Below, in pieces: positions 7,916 through 15,782 of a stretch of 55,526 bases of DNA. Location: NCBI GenBank assembly GCA_964628385.1, contig CAZVOD010000022.1:1-55526 (forward strand). The letters are read 5' to 3'. The position numbers and the translations under genes are program-made. This stretch comes from JANQPA01 sp964628385 (GTDB lineage: Bacteria > Bacteroidota > Bacteroidia > Chitinophagales > Saprospiraceae). The stretch's first letter is position 1. Each line of letters opens with the position of its first letter. The notes beneath the pieces were generated by a model, which did no database searches, was not told where the DNA came from, and worked only from the letters and a program-made list of their open reading frames with translations.

Positions 7916-10402
7916 TTAAGCTATAGCCCTCTGCATTTTTTGCAACTCCTCTTTGAGAATTGGCACAAATCGCTTCATGGAAAGCTCTGATTGCGCCAAT
8001 TTTTTATTGATCATTGCGGCTCCTTTGTTTTTGGAGGCCAATTCTTCGATACCAGCCATTAATGTACCTAGCGATTTTAGTCCCACCATGGCAAATGAAG
8101 GCTTGAGCTTGTGCGCTAACTTTTTTACTTCACTCCATTTTTGGGTTTCTACCAGTGGGCGGAGATTGTAGAATTCTTTAGCTGTGTAAGTGAGAAAAGT
8201 TTCGAACATTTCTGCTGCGTAGTCAAGATCATCACTGTAGTAAAGGTTAAGTGTGTCTGTGTCTAAAGATTTGTTGAATTTGAATTTTTGACGAGCGTTC
8301 CTCATTGGAATTAGTTTTTGTGTAATATGTTTTTGAATTGTTTGTAGCAATTGAATGGGCTTGAAAGGTTTGGGCAGATAATCATCCATACCAATGGAAA
8401 AGGCATACTCTCTTTTATCTACCATAGCCGAAGCCGTCAATGCTATTATGGGGGTATTTTGGTTTGGGTTAACCGTATTCCTTATTTTGATAGTTGCTTC
8501 ATATCCGTTCATAACGGGCATGGAAATATCCATGAATACCAGATCAAAATGTTGTTTTTGAGCCAACTCCACAGCCTCCTGACCATTGTGCGCGAATTGA
8601 TAGGGTAAATTCCATTTTTTAAATAGTGAAGAAATATATTTTCTGTTCATCAAATTATCCTCGGCGATTAGCACATTATTCAGTGCTATTTCTATATCCA
8701 GTTCCTGAGACAGCTCTTCTGTCTTTTTTTCCAAAGGTATGCCAGTATCTTCATAGGGAAGAGTAAAAATAAAATGGGTGCCTTTGCCCACTTCACTTTC
8801 TACCTTAATATCCCCGCCTTGTAGTTCTACGAGCTGTTTGGTAATGGCCAACCCAAGTCCTGTACCCCCAAACTTGTGTTGGATTTCATTATCCACTTGC
8901 TTAAAACTTTCAAAAATTATGCCAAGTTTATCCTCCGCAATGCCTATCCCGGTATCAAATACCACAAATTCTACTTCCACAAAGTCCTGTCTCTGCTCCT
9001 TTATTTTTACTTCTATGCCTAGTTCTCCTTTTTCCGTAAATTTTGCAGAATTGCCCATCAGATTCAGAAGTATCTGATTGAGCAGCAAATCATCACCTAC
9101 GAGCAAATTTTTGATGCTTGGGTCTACAGTGGCTACCACTTCAATAGGTTGCTTTTCAAGCTTGTGCTGGAAGGTCTTTTGAATAGACCTTACCAGGCCA
9201 GGGAGGTCAAACTCTTTAGCCTTGGCGGTGATCTCACCGGCGTGGATCTTTGATATTTCGAGAATATCAGAGATCAGTGCCTGAAGGATATCAGCAGAGC
9301 TTTTGATGATAGATAAAAACTCTTTTTGCTCCTCACTGGGATTAGTATCATACAATAAATGCGACATGCCGATGATAGCATTCAGGGGGGTACGTATTTC
9401 GTGGCTCATCCTGGCCAGGAATTGCTTTTCGGCTTCTTGTGCTTCCTCAGCCATTCGCTTCGCCTCTTTTAGGGCCAACTCCAGCTTTTTACGAGAGGTC
9501 ATATCAAAATGAATTCCTATAGACCCGACATACTCCCGAGTGAAAGCATCATAAATAGGAGCTCCGCTAATCAAAACCCACATGAACTCCCCATTTTTCT
9601 TTTTGATCTGGACTTCATAAACGCCAGGCTGGCCAGTACTGCGGCTTATTTCCTCCTGCGAATTGAAAGCGTGATACTTTTCAGGTAAGAAGGTGTTTCT
9701 GGCATTCTTACCTATTAGCTCCTCTTGAGTATAACCGGTCATTTCACAAAATGAGTTGTTAGCCAAGCGAATAGTTTGATCCGGATCGACTTCCAAAAGC
9801 CCCAGGGCCATATTCTCGATTATCCCCCGGTATTTTTCCTCGCTTTGTGCCAGAGTTTCCTGAATCTGCTTGCGTTCAGTAATATCTCTAGCAACCGCCG
9901 ATACTTCTTGAATTTCCCCTTCCGGATCAAAAAGCAGTTGTACATTTTGCCCCAACCAGTAGACCTGCCCAGCTCTGGATACTATAGGAAATTCGAAATA
10001 GCTACTTTCCTTCTTTTCTTTTATTACATTCCTGTAAAAAGATTTGGTTTCTTCCAGATAATCATCTTGCACAAAGCTGGAGAAATGACAGCCCAGAACC
10101 TCTTCTTTTTCGTTGCCCAGCATATATTTACCAACGGGGTTTACATAAGTGATGATCCCTTCAGGAGTAGCCCGGTAGATCAGGTCCGAGGCTGTATCAA
10201 TAATCTGCTTATATCTTTTTTGTCCATCCTGTACCTGACGGGTTCGCTCCAGGACTTTTTGTTCTAGGCTCTCATTAAGTTTTTGAAGCCTTTCATTAGT
10301 ATGATAGAGTTCAAGTGCTTTCTTTTCCAGAATAGCTTCAGCCTGCTTCCGCGCTTTTTTTTCTCGTTCTAACTTTCTTTTAAGCACTTGCAACTCATCC
10401 AT
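7916..10402 (-). CDS. PAS-PAS hybrid histidine kinase with receiver and Hpt
   Basis: An 828-residue cytoplasmic sensor kinase with no membrane segment. Residues 1-65 form a coiled coil, followed by two PAS domains with PAC motifs (about 62-180 and 185-310, ending ARDITERK and FDMTSRKK). A HisKA domain has phospho-acceptor His334 in SHEIRTPLNAIIG. An HATPase domain carries the N box (NLMGNSAKFTEKG), the G1 box DTGIGIAE and the G2 box FGGTGLGLAI. A receiver domain has Asp625 in FMDISMPVMNG, and a C-terminal Hpt domain has His764 in AHKLKPSFAMVG. It therefore carries a whole His-Asp-His relay and needs a separate output regulator. It starts 9 bases after the H-NOX gene, so the pair is translationally linked. 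Known elsewhere: stand-alone H-NOX proteins bind such kinases and inhibit them when NO is bound. Inferred: this kinase receives an NO signal from its neighbour. Confidence 0.92.
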   Translation of the reverse strand: MDELQVLKRKLEREKKARKQAEAILEKKALELYHTNERLQKLNESLEQKVLERTRQVQDGQKRYKQIIDTASDLIYRATPEGIITYVNPVGKYMLGNEKEEVLGCHFSSFVQDDYLEETKSFYRNVIKEKKESSYFEFPIVSRAGQVYWLGQNVQLLFDPEGEIQEVSAVARDITERKQIQETLAQSEEKYRGIIENMALGLLEVDPDQTIRLANNSFCEMTGYTQEELIGKNARNTFLPEKYHAFNSQEEISRSTGQPGVYEVQIKKKNGEFMWVLISGAPIYDAFTREYVGSIGIHFDMTSRKKLELALKEAKRMAEEAQEAEKQFLARMSHEIRTPLNAIIGMSHLLYDTNPSEEQKEFLSIIKSSADILQALISDILEISKIHAGEITAKAKEFDLPGLVRSIQKTFQHKLEKQPIEVVATVDPSIKNLLVGDDLLLNQILLNLMGNSAKFTEKGELGIEVKIKEQRQDFVEVEFVVFDTGIGIAEDKLGIIFESFKQVDNEIQHKFGGTGLGLAITKQLVELQGGDIKVESEVGKGTHFIFTLPYEDTGIPLEKKTEELSQELDIEIALNNVLIAEDNLMNRKYISSLFKKWNLPYQFAHNGQEAVELAQKQHFDLVFMDISMPVMNGYEATIKIRNTVNPNQNTPIIALTASAMVDKREYAFSIGMDDYLPKPFKPIQLLQTIQKHITQKLIPMRNARQKFKFNKSLDTDTLNLYYSDDLDYAAEMFETFLTYTAKEFYNLRPLVETQKWSEVKKLAHKLKPSFAMVGLKSLGTLMAGIEELASKNKGAAMINKKLAQSELSMKRFVPILKEELQKMQRAIA

Positions 10403-10411
10403 ACTGTCAGC

Positions 10412-10957
10412 CTATTTTTTGGTTAAAATAAACTTTACTTTAGAACCTTCAGCATTTAAAGGTGCCGTCTCAATATCTGCCGTTTCATCGTAGTAGAGCA
10501 AAGCTTTCTCTATCAAGCCCTCTGCTATAGCTCCCATTTTTCGTTCCGAAATATAAATCATCTCCAAGGTATGGTCATTGAGCCTCCTTGTTTGGAATTG
10601 TGGTAACTCCGCATCCGGATAAAGCTTTTTTACTTCTACGTGTATATATTTCTCAATGGATTCCAAAAAATCAAAAGCATTATCAGCAGCATTCATAAAT
10701 TGCGGATAACTAGAGCTGAGGGTGTCAAAAAGAGCGCGCGCAAATATTTTGAGTAATTTTTGGCTGTCAATGCCAGAATGCTGACTCAAAGAATTTACCA
10801 GATAAACCATCTTCTGATGGTCGTAAGTACCAATGGCCGTATAGCTTCCGCCAGAATTCAGCCGCTCCTGATTTTCTATCAGAATCTTGTCCACTACTTC
10901 ATAGCCGAATTGCTCTTCCACTACATCAAGAAACTCAGTGAAGACGATTCTTTTCAT
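10412..10957 (-). CDS. H-NOX heme nitric oxide-binding sensor
   Basis: A 181-residue stand-alone H-NOX (HNOB) protein, the usual length. The likely proximal heme ligand is His106 in KYIHVEVKKLYPDAELPQF, matching the family's histidine followed by a fatty-acid-like FP-x-L-x-x-P-F stretch. The invariant Y-x-S-x-R motif that holds the heme propionates is intact (Tyr135, Ser137, Arg139). The family binds NO, and in some members O2, at ferrous heme. Distal-pocket residues that would decide O2 binding cannot be fixed without a model, but I see no obvious tyrosine in place. The hybrid kinase follows 9 bases downstream, the classic HnoX-HnoK arrangement linked to biofilm and cyclic-di-GMP control in Proteobacteria. 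Confidence 0.9.
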   Translation of the reverse strand: MKRIVFTEFLDVVEEQFGYEVVDKILIENQERLNSGGSYTAIGTYDHQKMVYLVNSLSQHSGIDSQKLLKIFARALFDTLSSSYPQFMNAADNAFDFLESIEKYIHVEVKKLYPDAELPQFQTRRLNDHTLEMIYISERKMGAIAEGLIEKALLYYDETADIETAPLNAEGSKVKFILTKK

Positions 10958-11382
10958 GGGAAATGATTTTATTGTATTAAATAATTTATCCTGGTTGCGG
11001 TTTTAGTAAGACCTGGATGGTAAAATAGCCGTAGCAAAGCCGTCTCTACATTACGCAAGACGGCTTTGACGCTTTTACCTTCCTAAAAAGGATTTATTAC
11101 GAATCTTCTTGTATTATATTATCAAATAATAGTTGGGCTAAGCTCCGATTAACAGCCGTTCTAAAACTTGCTGAATAAGCTTATTAATCAAAGCTACGTC
11201 AAATCGGTTCTGAAAGTGAGAATGGGGGGAGTTTTAAACTCCGAGATCGGAAATTTTGGTATTACAATTTTTCTTTATTTAAAGAAAAATCCAACACTAC
11301 AACAGCCATTTCATTGTGACCTAAAAAAATGACGCCTGAGATGGCTATCACTTACAGTCCATTTCTCTTTGATACCAACTCC
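10958..11382. other. Hairpin-rich intergenic region upstream of the H-NOX gene
   Basis: A 425-base noncoding gap between the flippase stop and the H-NOX start. It holds three perfect hairpins: 11036-11067 (10-bp stem AAAGCCGTCT/AGACGGCTTT, with an outer GGTAAAA/TTTTACC pair at 11019 and 11073), 11228-11242 (GGAGTTT/AAACTCC) and 11267-11290 (11-bp stem, 2-nt loop). No convincing small ORF or tRNA was seen. Some hairpins may terminate the flippase transcript; others may act in the H-NOX leader. Confidence 0.5.
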
Positions 11383-12933
11383 CTATTCCTTTTTTATCAA
11401 GCTTTTTAATAATTCTTTTTCTGAGTAGAGCATGATAGCTGCAACAACCAGAAAGATGAGGGTATTGATAAGAATCAGAATAAAGTCTGAAACTTCTAAA
11501 TAGGTACGCAGCAGAGAAGAACAGGTTACTCCAGTAATAGCCAATAAGAGGTAAAAAGTTATACTTTTAAGAGGGTAGGGTATAGGGCGATATCTCCTAC
11601 CTATACTATAAGTAGCTATTATCATAAATGTGTAACAACCAAGAGCGGCAAAAGCAGGGCCAAAAATTCCAAAGGGAGGAATTAACAGCCAGTTAATCAA
11701 TATAGTAAGTAGGGCACCACCCGCGGCAATATAACTACCAATATAAGTTTTGTCTTCTAATTTGTACCAGGCTGCAAAGTTGTAGAAAAGGCCAAGAAAG
11801 AGGTAGGCTAGAAGGAGGATAGGCAGAATGACCAGTCCTTCCCGGTATGCATCTCCAATAAAATACTGTATGATTTCTATAAAACAAATTACGCCCAGGT
11901 AAGCTAGGCTAGCTACCAGCGTAAAAATCTGGGCCACTTGTGCATAGATATTGTCGGCATCTTTACGGTCAGTATTTTTAAAGAAGAAAGGCTCGGCAGC
12001 ATAGTTAAAAGCCTGCGTAAACAGGGTCATAATTACAGCGAGCCTGGCCCCTCCGCTGTAGATGCCGGCCATTTTCTTGCCCGATTCTCCTCCCCACCAA
12101 TCGAGCGTAGGGTATCCTGATAGCTGGTTGATAATGCCGGCCAGGCCGACAATGACCAGTGGATAAGCATATTTCAGCATTTTGCCTAACAGTGGCCAGC
12201 TGAAAAAAGCACGGCTCACTGGTTGAGAAGAGGCGCTTTGCTCTAAAATCTCGTTTTCTAGCTTACTGCGATCCTCTTTAGAGAAAAGGTGCCGATATTG
12301 AGGGGATAATAAAAGTAAAATAGTGCCGCTAGCCAGTAGGTTAGCCAGAAAAATAAACTCCACATCATCAAAACGCCCGCGAAAAGCGGCAAGATCCCTC
12401 CATCCTTTATCGATAAGCCAGGGAATGATCAGCAGGAAGAAAAGAACAAAAAACAGATTGATCAATACATTGGCTATTTTGTAAATGGCAAAGCGGATGG
12501 GCCGATTCTCCAGCCGCAGTCTTGCAAACGGGATAGCAGCCAGAGCATCGAAGGCCAGTACTAATATTGGCCATTTCAAATATTGGGACTGCTCTATGTT
12601 TATAAGAGAAGCTAATAGTGGAGTGTTGAAGTACAAAAATAGCGTACCAACCAATGTAATGGCTATTACGGCTATAGAAGCTGTAGAAAAGCTGATATTT
12701 ATCTGTCCGACTTTACTGCCAAAACGGAAAAAGGTAGTTTCCATCCTAAAGGTAAAAAGGACGGTAGTAAAAGCCAGATAGGAATACAAAATATTAACGA
12801 TGCCAAATTCGGATTGATCTTCAAAGTAGTTGGTATAGAAAGGCGTAAGAATTACCCAGTTTAACAACCTCGGAAGCACATTGCCCATCCCATAAATGAC
12901 CGTCTCACCGGCTAGTTTTCTTACTAATGACAT
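11383..12933 (-). CDS. Polysaccharide flippase (MOP/MATE-like, Wzx-type)
   Basis: A 516-residue polytopic protein with about 12 to 14 membrane helices spread over its length, no signal peptide, and a charged cytoplasmic loop near residues 225-245. The N-terminus LAGETVIYGMGNVLPRLLNWVILTPFYT is typical of the polysaccharide transporter branch of the MOP superfamily found in Bacteroidota. Such proteins flip lipid-linked sugars across the inner membrane for O-antigen, capsule or exopolysaccharide assembly. No glycosyltransferase or polymerase gene is adjacent, so the substrate is unknown. A small chance remains that it serves a lipid II or teichoic-like precursor. Confidence 0.85.
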   Translation of the reverse strand: MSLVRKLAGETVIYGMGNVLPRLLNWVILTPFYTNYFEDQSEFGIVNILYSYLAFTTVLFTFRMETTFFRFGSKVGQINISFSTASIAVIAITLVGTLFLYFNTPLLASLINIEQSQYLKWPILVLAFDALAAIPFARLRLENRPIRFAIYKIANVLINLFFVLFFLLIIPWLIDKGWRDLAAFRGRFDDVEFIFLANLLASGTILLLLSPQYRHLFSKEDRSKLENEILEQSASSQPVSRAFFSWPLLGKMLKYAYPLVIVGLAGIINQLSGYPTLDWWGGESGKKMAGIYSGGARLAVIMTLFTQAFNYAAEPFFFKNTDRKDADNIYAQVAQIFTLVASLAYLGVICFIEIIQYFIGDAYREGLVILPILLLAYLFLGLFYNFAAWYKLEDKTYIGSYIAAGGALLTILINWLLIPPFGIFGPAFAALGCYTFMIIATYSIGRRYRPIPYPLKSITFYLLLAITGVTCSSLLRTYLEVSDFILILINTLIFLVVAAIMLYSEKELLKSLIKKE

Positions 12934-13111
12934 AAAAAAACAGATGAATTAGAATAATAACCAATATATGAAGCAAAATAAACAATTATTAATGGGGGAA
13001 ATGAAGTATTTTTTTACTTTTGCTAGCTTGATAGTATTTTTTCCTTAAAACCTCAGTTAAATTACTAATTTTAATAATTTAAAAACTCAACGCAAACATC
13101 TCTTTATTATT

Positions 13112-13365
13112 TAGATATGTTTTGTAGGTATTAAAAAAGGTTAGAATTGTTTTTGGCTAACACACGCGCTGCCGCGTTCTTTCGCTTGAATGCCCATGGG
13201 GCATTCATAAGGCTGGGCCGCTCAGTGATCCACACGGTGCCTTTCGTCAATCGCCTAGCGCGCCTGAAGCTCAGAAGGGAACCTGCCCTTTTTCGCGCAA
13301 AAGCTTTTGTGTGATAAGAATAATTCAATTTTACCACTATTCTATCCCTTCAAAACCAGTCTATT
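13112..13365 (-). repeat. MITE-like palindromic repeat, long copy (reverse orientation)
   Basis: The ends resemble those of the 35026 element in reverse orientation: TAGATATGTTTTGTAGG on the left and CCAGTCTA on the right. The right arm 13321-13345 matches the reverse complement of 35045-35069 at 24 of 25 bases. The core also matches: 13230-13244 against 35124-35138 (14 of 15) and 13247-13261 against 35107-35121 (13 of 15). This copy is 254 bp and holds about 90 bp not present in the short copy, including a hairpin at 13188-13206 (GAATGCCC/GGGCATTC). Its G+C is visibly higher than its flanks. It fills most of the 458-base gap between the flippase and the M42 peptidase. A 68-codon open frame on the minus strand (13131-13337) is probably incidental. 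Confidence 0.7.
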
Positions 13366-13391
13366 TGTGCTAATTTTTAATGAAATAAAAT

Positions 13392-14480
13392 ATGATTAAC
13401 GTAGACTTACTGAAAAAGATTTGTGAAACACCTGGAGCCCCCGGTTTTGAACAACGAATCAGAGCAGTAGTCCTAGAAGAACTCAAAGGACTAACTGATG
13501 AGCTTTCTATAGATAATATGGGAAATGTTATAGCCGTAAAAAAAGGAAAGAGCGACAAGCGAGTAATGATCGCCGCACACATGGATGAAATTGGTTTCAT
13601 TGTAAAACATATTGACGAAGATGGCTTTGTTCGCTTTCATCCACTGGGTGGTTTTGACCCCAAAACCCTCACTTCTCAGCGTGTTATTGTGCATGGTAAA
13701 GAGGATTTATACGGCGTACTCGGTTCGAAGCCCATCCACCTGATGAAGCCGGAAGAGCGCAATAAAATGATGCCCCTTTCTGAATACTTTATCGATCTGG
13801 GTATGGAAAAAGAAAAAGTAGATCAGTTGGTATCAATAGGAAACCCCATTACTCGTGACAGGGCGCTAATCGAAATGGGGGACTGCGTGAATAGCAAATC
13901 TTTAGACAACAGAGTGTCCGTTTTCATATTATTGGAAGTATTAAAAGCATTAAAAGGGAAAGAGGTACCTCACGATGTTTATGCTGTATTTACCGTTCAG
14001 GAAGAGGTAGGCCTGCGAGGAGCTATTTCGGCCACTCATCTGATTGATCCTGATTTTGGGTTTGGTCTGGATGTAACCATTGCCTTTGATGTTCCGGGGG
14101 CTCAACCACACGAAATGGTCACCAAACTGGGTAAAGGTACAGCTGTTAAGGTAATGGATGGTTCTGTTATCTCTGATTACAGAATGGTAGATTTCCTTTG
14201 TAAGCTTGCTACCAAATACGATATCCCTTATCAAAAGGAAGTATTGCCCGCCGGTGGTACTGATACTGCCGGTATTCAACGTTTTGGTAAGAAGGGAGCT
14301 ATCACCGGTGCGATTTCAATTCCGTTGCGTCATATCCATCAAACCATTGAGATGGCGCACAAAAAAGATATAAAGGATAGTATTGATTTATTGACCCGGG
14401 CTTTGGAAGACCTTGATCAGTACAACTGGGCGTTTGATCAGCCGGGAGCTGCTTCATCTGCCTATGATAAGCTTTATTAA
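13392..14480 (+). CDS. M42-family metallopeptidase (glutamyl aminopeptidase/endoglucanase M-like)
   Basis: A 362-residue cytosolic di-metal aminopeptidase of family M42. Metal and catalytic positions can be read: His63 in AAHMDE, Asp172 in KSLDNR (bridging), the Glu204-Glu205 pair in QEEVG (catalytic base and ligand), Asp233 in AFDVPG and His316 in RHIHQT. The length matches the family. These enzymes form large tetrahedral dodecamers that trim peptides; older annotations call them endoglucanase M. Transcription is away from the flippase, and a MITE-like repeat ends 26 bases upstream of the start. The pterin dehydratase gene follows 116 bases downstream. Confidence 0.9.
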   Translation: MINVDLLKKICETPGAPGFEQRIRAVVLEELKGLTDELSIDNMGNVIAVKKGKSDKRVMIAAHMDEIGFIVKHIDEDGFVRFHPLGGFDPKTLTSQRVIVHGKEDLYGVLGSKPIHLMKPEERNKMMPLSEYFIDLGMEKEKVDQLVSIGNPITRDRALIEMGDCVNSKSLDNRVSVFILLEVLKALKGKEVPHDVYAVFTVQEEVGLRGAISATHLIDPDFGFGLDVTIAFDVPGAQPHEMVTKLGKGTAVKVMDGSVISDYRMVDFLCKLATKYDIPYQKEVLPAGGTDTAGIQRFGKKGAITGAISIPLRHIHQTIEMAHKKDIKDSIDLLTRALEDLDQYNWAFDQPGAASSAYDKLY

Positions 14481-14596
14481 ACATGAACGTTTGATGCTTA
14501 TGGCTGTTGGGAAGATGCACAAAGGAGCAGAACCATCAGAACCTGGTGCTTATCCTGTTCCGGGAGATTCATCACATCCTAAAAGTTCATTTAATT

Positions 14597-14839
14597 ATGT
14601 GGAAAGAAGAAAATAACAAATTGAATAGACAATTTCAGTTTAAAAACTTTATCGAAGCTTGGTCATTCATGACTGAGGTAGCTTTTCATGCCGAAAAGCA
14701 TAATCATCATCCGGAGTGGAGCAATGTGTACAATAAAGTAGACATTACACTAACTACTCATGATGAGGGAAATACGGTGACAGACAAAGACAGAGTGCTG
14801 GCTTCCAGTATTGATGGCATTTACAAAAAATTCCAGTAA
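14597..14839 (+). CDS. Pterin-4a-carbinolamine dehydratase (short form)
   Basis: An 80-residue protein in the PCD/DCoH family. Active-site residues are clear: the EKHNHHPEW segment with its two adjacent histidines, the NVYNKVDITLTTHD strand and the TDKDRVLA helix. The enzyme dehydrates 4a-hydroxytetrahydrobiopterin during recycling of the cofactor of aromatic amino-acid hydroxylases. I chose the ATG at 14597 (MWKEENNKLNRQFQF), because upstream codons in the same frame show no family similarity; this gives the short Bacteroidota form lacking the usual N-terminal helix. No phenylalanine hydroxylase gene lies nearby. The next gene follows 12 bases later. Confidence 0.82.
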   Translation: MWKEENNKLNRQFQFKNFIEAWSFMTEVAFHAEKHNHHPEWSNVYNKVDITLTTHDEGNTVTDKDRVLASSIDGIYKKFQ

Positions 14840-14851
14840 ATCCGGAAAGCT

Positions 14852-15697
14852 TTGAGCAGAAAGATCCGTGAGCGCATACAGTGGCAACTCCTGACCATTT
14901 TTTTGATCACGGATCTGACCTCTTTTTTTCTGAATATGTGGCTGAGTTTATGGCGTATTTCACCGCTTTTCTTTCTCATTCCCGACGTTTTTCTCGTTCT
15001 CATGCTTTTGCTGAATGCGCTGGAAGAGCTAGGTAAAGCAGGTTTTTTCCTCTTTTTTTTCTGGTCTGCCCTCTTAGCTTTCGTAGCCGAATCTTATGCC
15101 ATTCACTATCAGCCATTTGGAACTTATGAGTTTAACCTGACCAGCAGCCTGAGTGTAGGACCTATTCCTGTTTATGTACTATTGTCCTGGCCGTTTTTTA
15201 TCTATGTTGGGTTCGTAGTAACTAATAATTTTTGGTTGTGGCGTAATAAAGAGCTACCTGATCGATATAATAAAAACCTGAAATCCATGCTACTGATGGT
15301 GATAATGGATGCGTACCTGGTAACAGCAATGGACCTTATTATTGATCCTATTCAACGCTACGAAAAGCTATGGGAATGGCCGGAAGGAGGCGCATTTTAC
15401 GGCGTACCTGTAGGTAATTTTATAGGCTGGTTTGCAGTCACTGCCGGTTCTACGATAGTATATCGATTTTATCGCTATTTTTATCCTCGCCAGCGTAATG
15501 AATCAGCTACTCGACTTATTCCTGTTTTTATTTATCTCTTGATCGCGGGCTTTTACATGTATTCGGCCTACAAATTGGAAGGTTCGGACCTCGCACTGAT
15601 CGGTGCCCTGGCAATGTTACCCGTTCCGGTACTTTGTTTGTGGTTTTGGATGATTAATAAAATGCGATTCTTGAAAAAGTTAAAAAAAAAGCCATAA
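14852..15697 (+). CDS. Carotenoid biosynthesis membrane protein (CruF/DUF422 family)
   Basis: A 281-residue polytopic membrane protein with about seven hydrophobic segments. The motifs ESYAIHYQPFGTYEF, LLSWPFFIYVGF, DAYLVTAMDLIIDP and GAFYGVPVGNFIGWF match the carotenoid biosynthesis protein family that includes the 1',2'-hydratase CruF and the archaeal bisanhydrobacterioruberin hydratase. Known role: adding water across the terminal double bond of an acyclic carotenoid end. The start is a TTG 12 bases after the pterin dehydratase stop; an internal ATG at codon 29 would cut the first membrane segment. A CrtA-type oxygenase lies 14 kb away (29492), supporting a pathway to hydroxylated, ketolated carotenoids. 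The other crt genes are not in this window. Confidence 0.8.
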   Translation: MSRKIRERIQWQLLTIFLITDLTSFFLNMWLSLWRISPLFFLIPDVFLVLMLLLNALEELGKAGFFLFFFWSALLAFVAESYAIHYQPFGTYEFNLTSSLSVGPIPVYVLLSWPFFIYVGFVVTNNFWLWRNKELPDRYNKNLKSMLLMVIMDAYLVTAMDLIIDPIQRYEKLWEWPEGGAFYGVPVGNFIGWFAVTAGSTIVYRFYRYFYPRQRNESATRLIPVFIYLLIAGFYMYSAYKLEGSDLALIGALAMLPVPVLCLWFWMINKMRFLKKLKKKP

Positions 15698-15744
15698 GCA
15701 ATATCCGACTTGTCACTAAAAAGCATCAGAGATATTGCTCATGG
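15692..15744. terminator. Bidirectional hairpin between carotenoid gene and purF
   Basis: Inverted arms at 15692-15705 and 15731-15744 pair over 14 bp with one mismatch. They begin at the stop codon of the carotenoid gene and lie 39 bases past the purF stop. The loop is long (25 nt). This is a plausible shared terminator for the convergent genes. Confidence 0.5.
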
Positions 15745-15782
15745 CTATGCACGAGAGAATAGCACCCGTGAAACAAGTTTAC

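Noticed and set aside
13131..13337. Open frame of 68 codons on the minus strand
   Set aside because: It lies wholly inside the MITE-like repeat copy at 13112-13365. The shared R-L-x-KGTVW stretch with the 35026 copy can be explained by DNA-level repeat similarity, and the frame in that copy ends differently.
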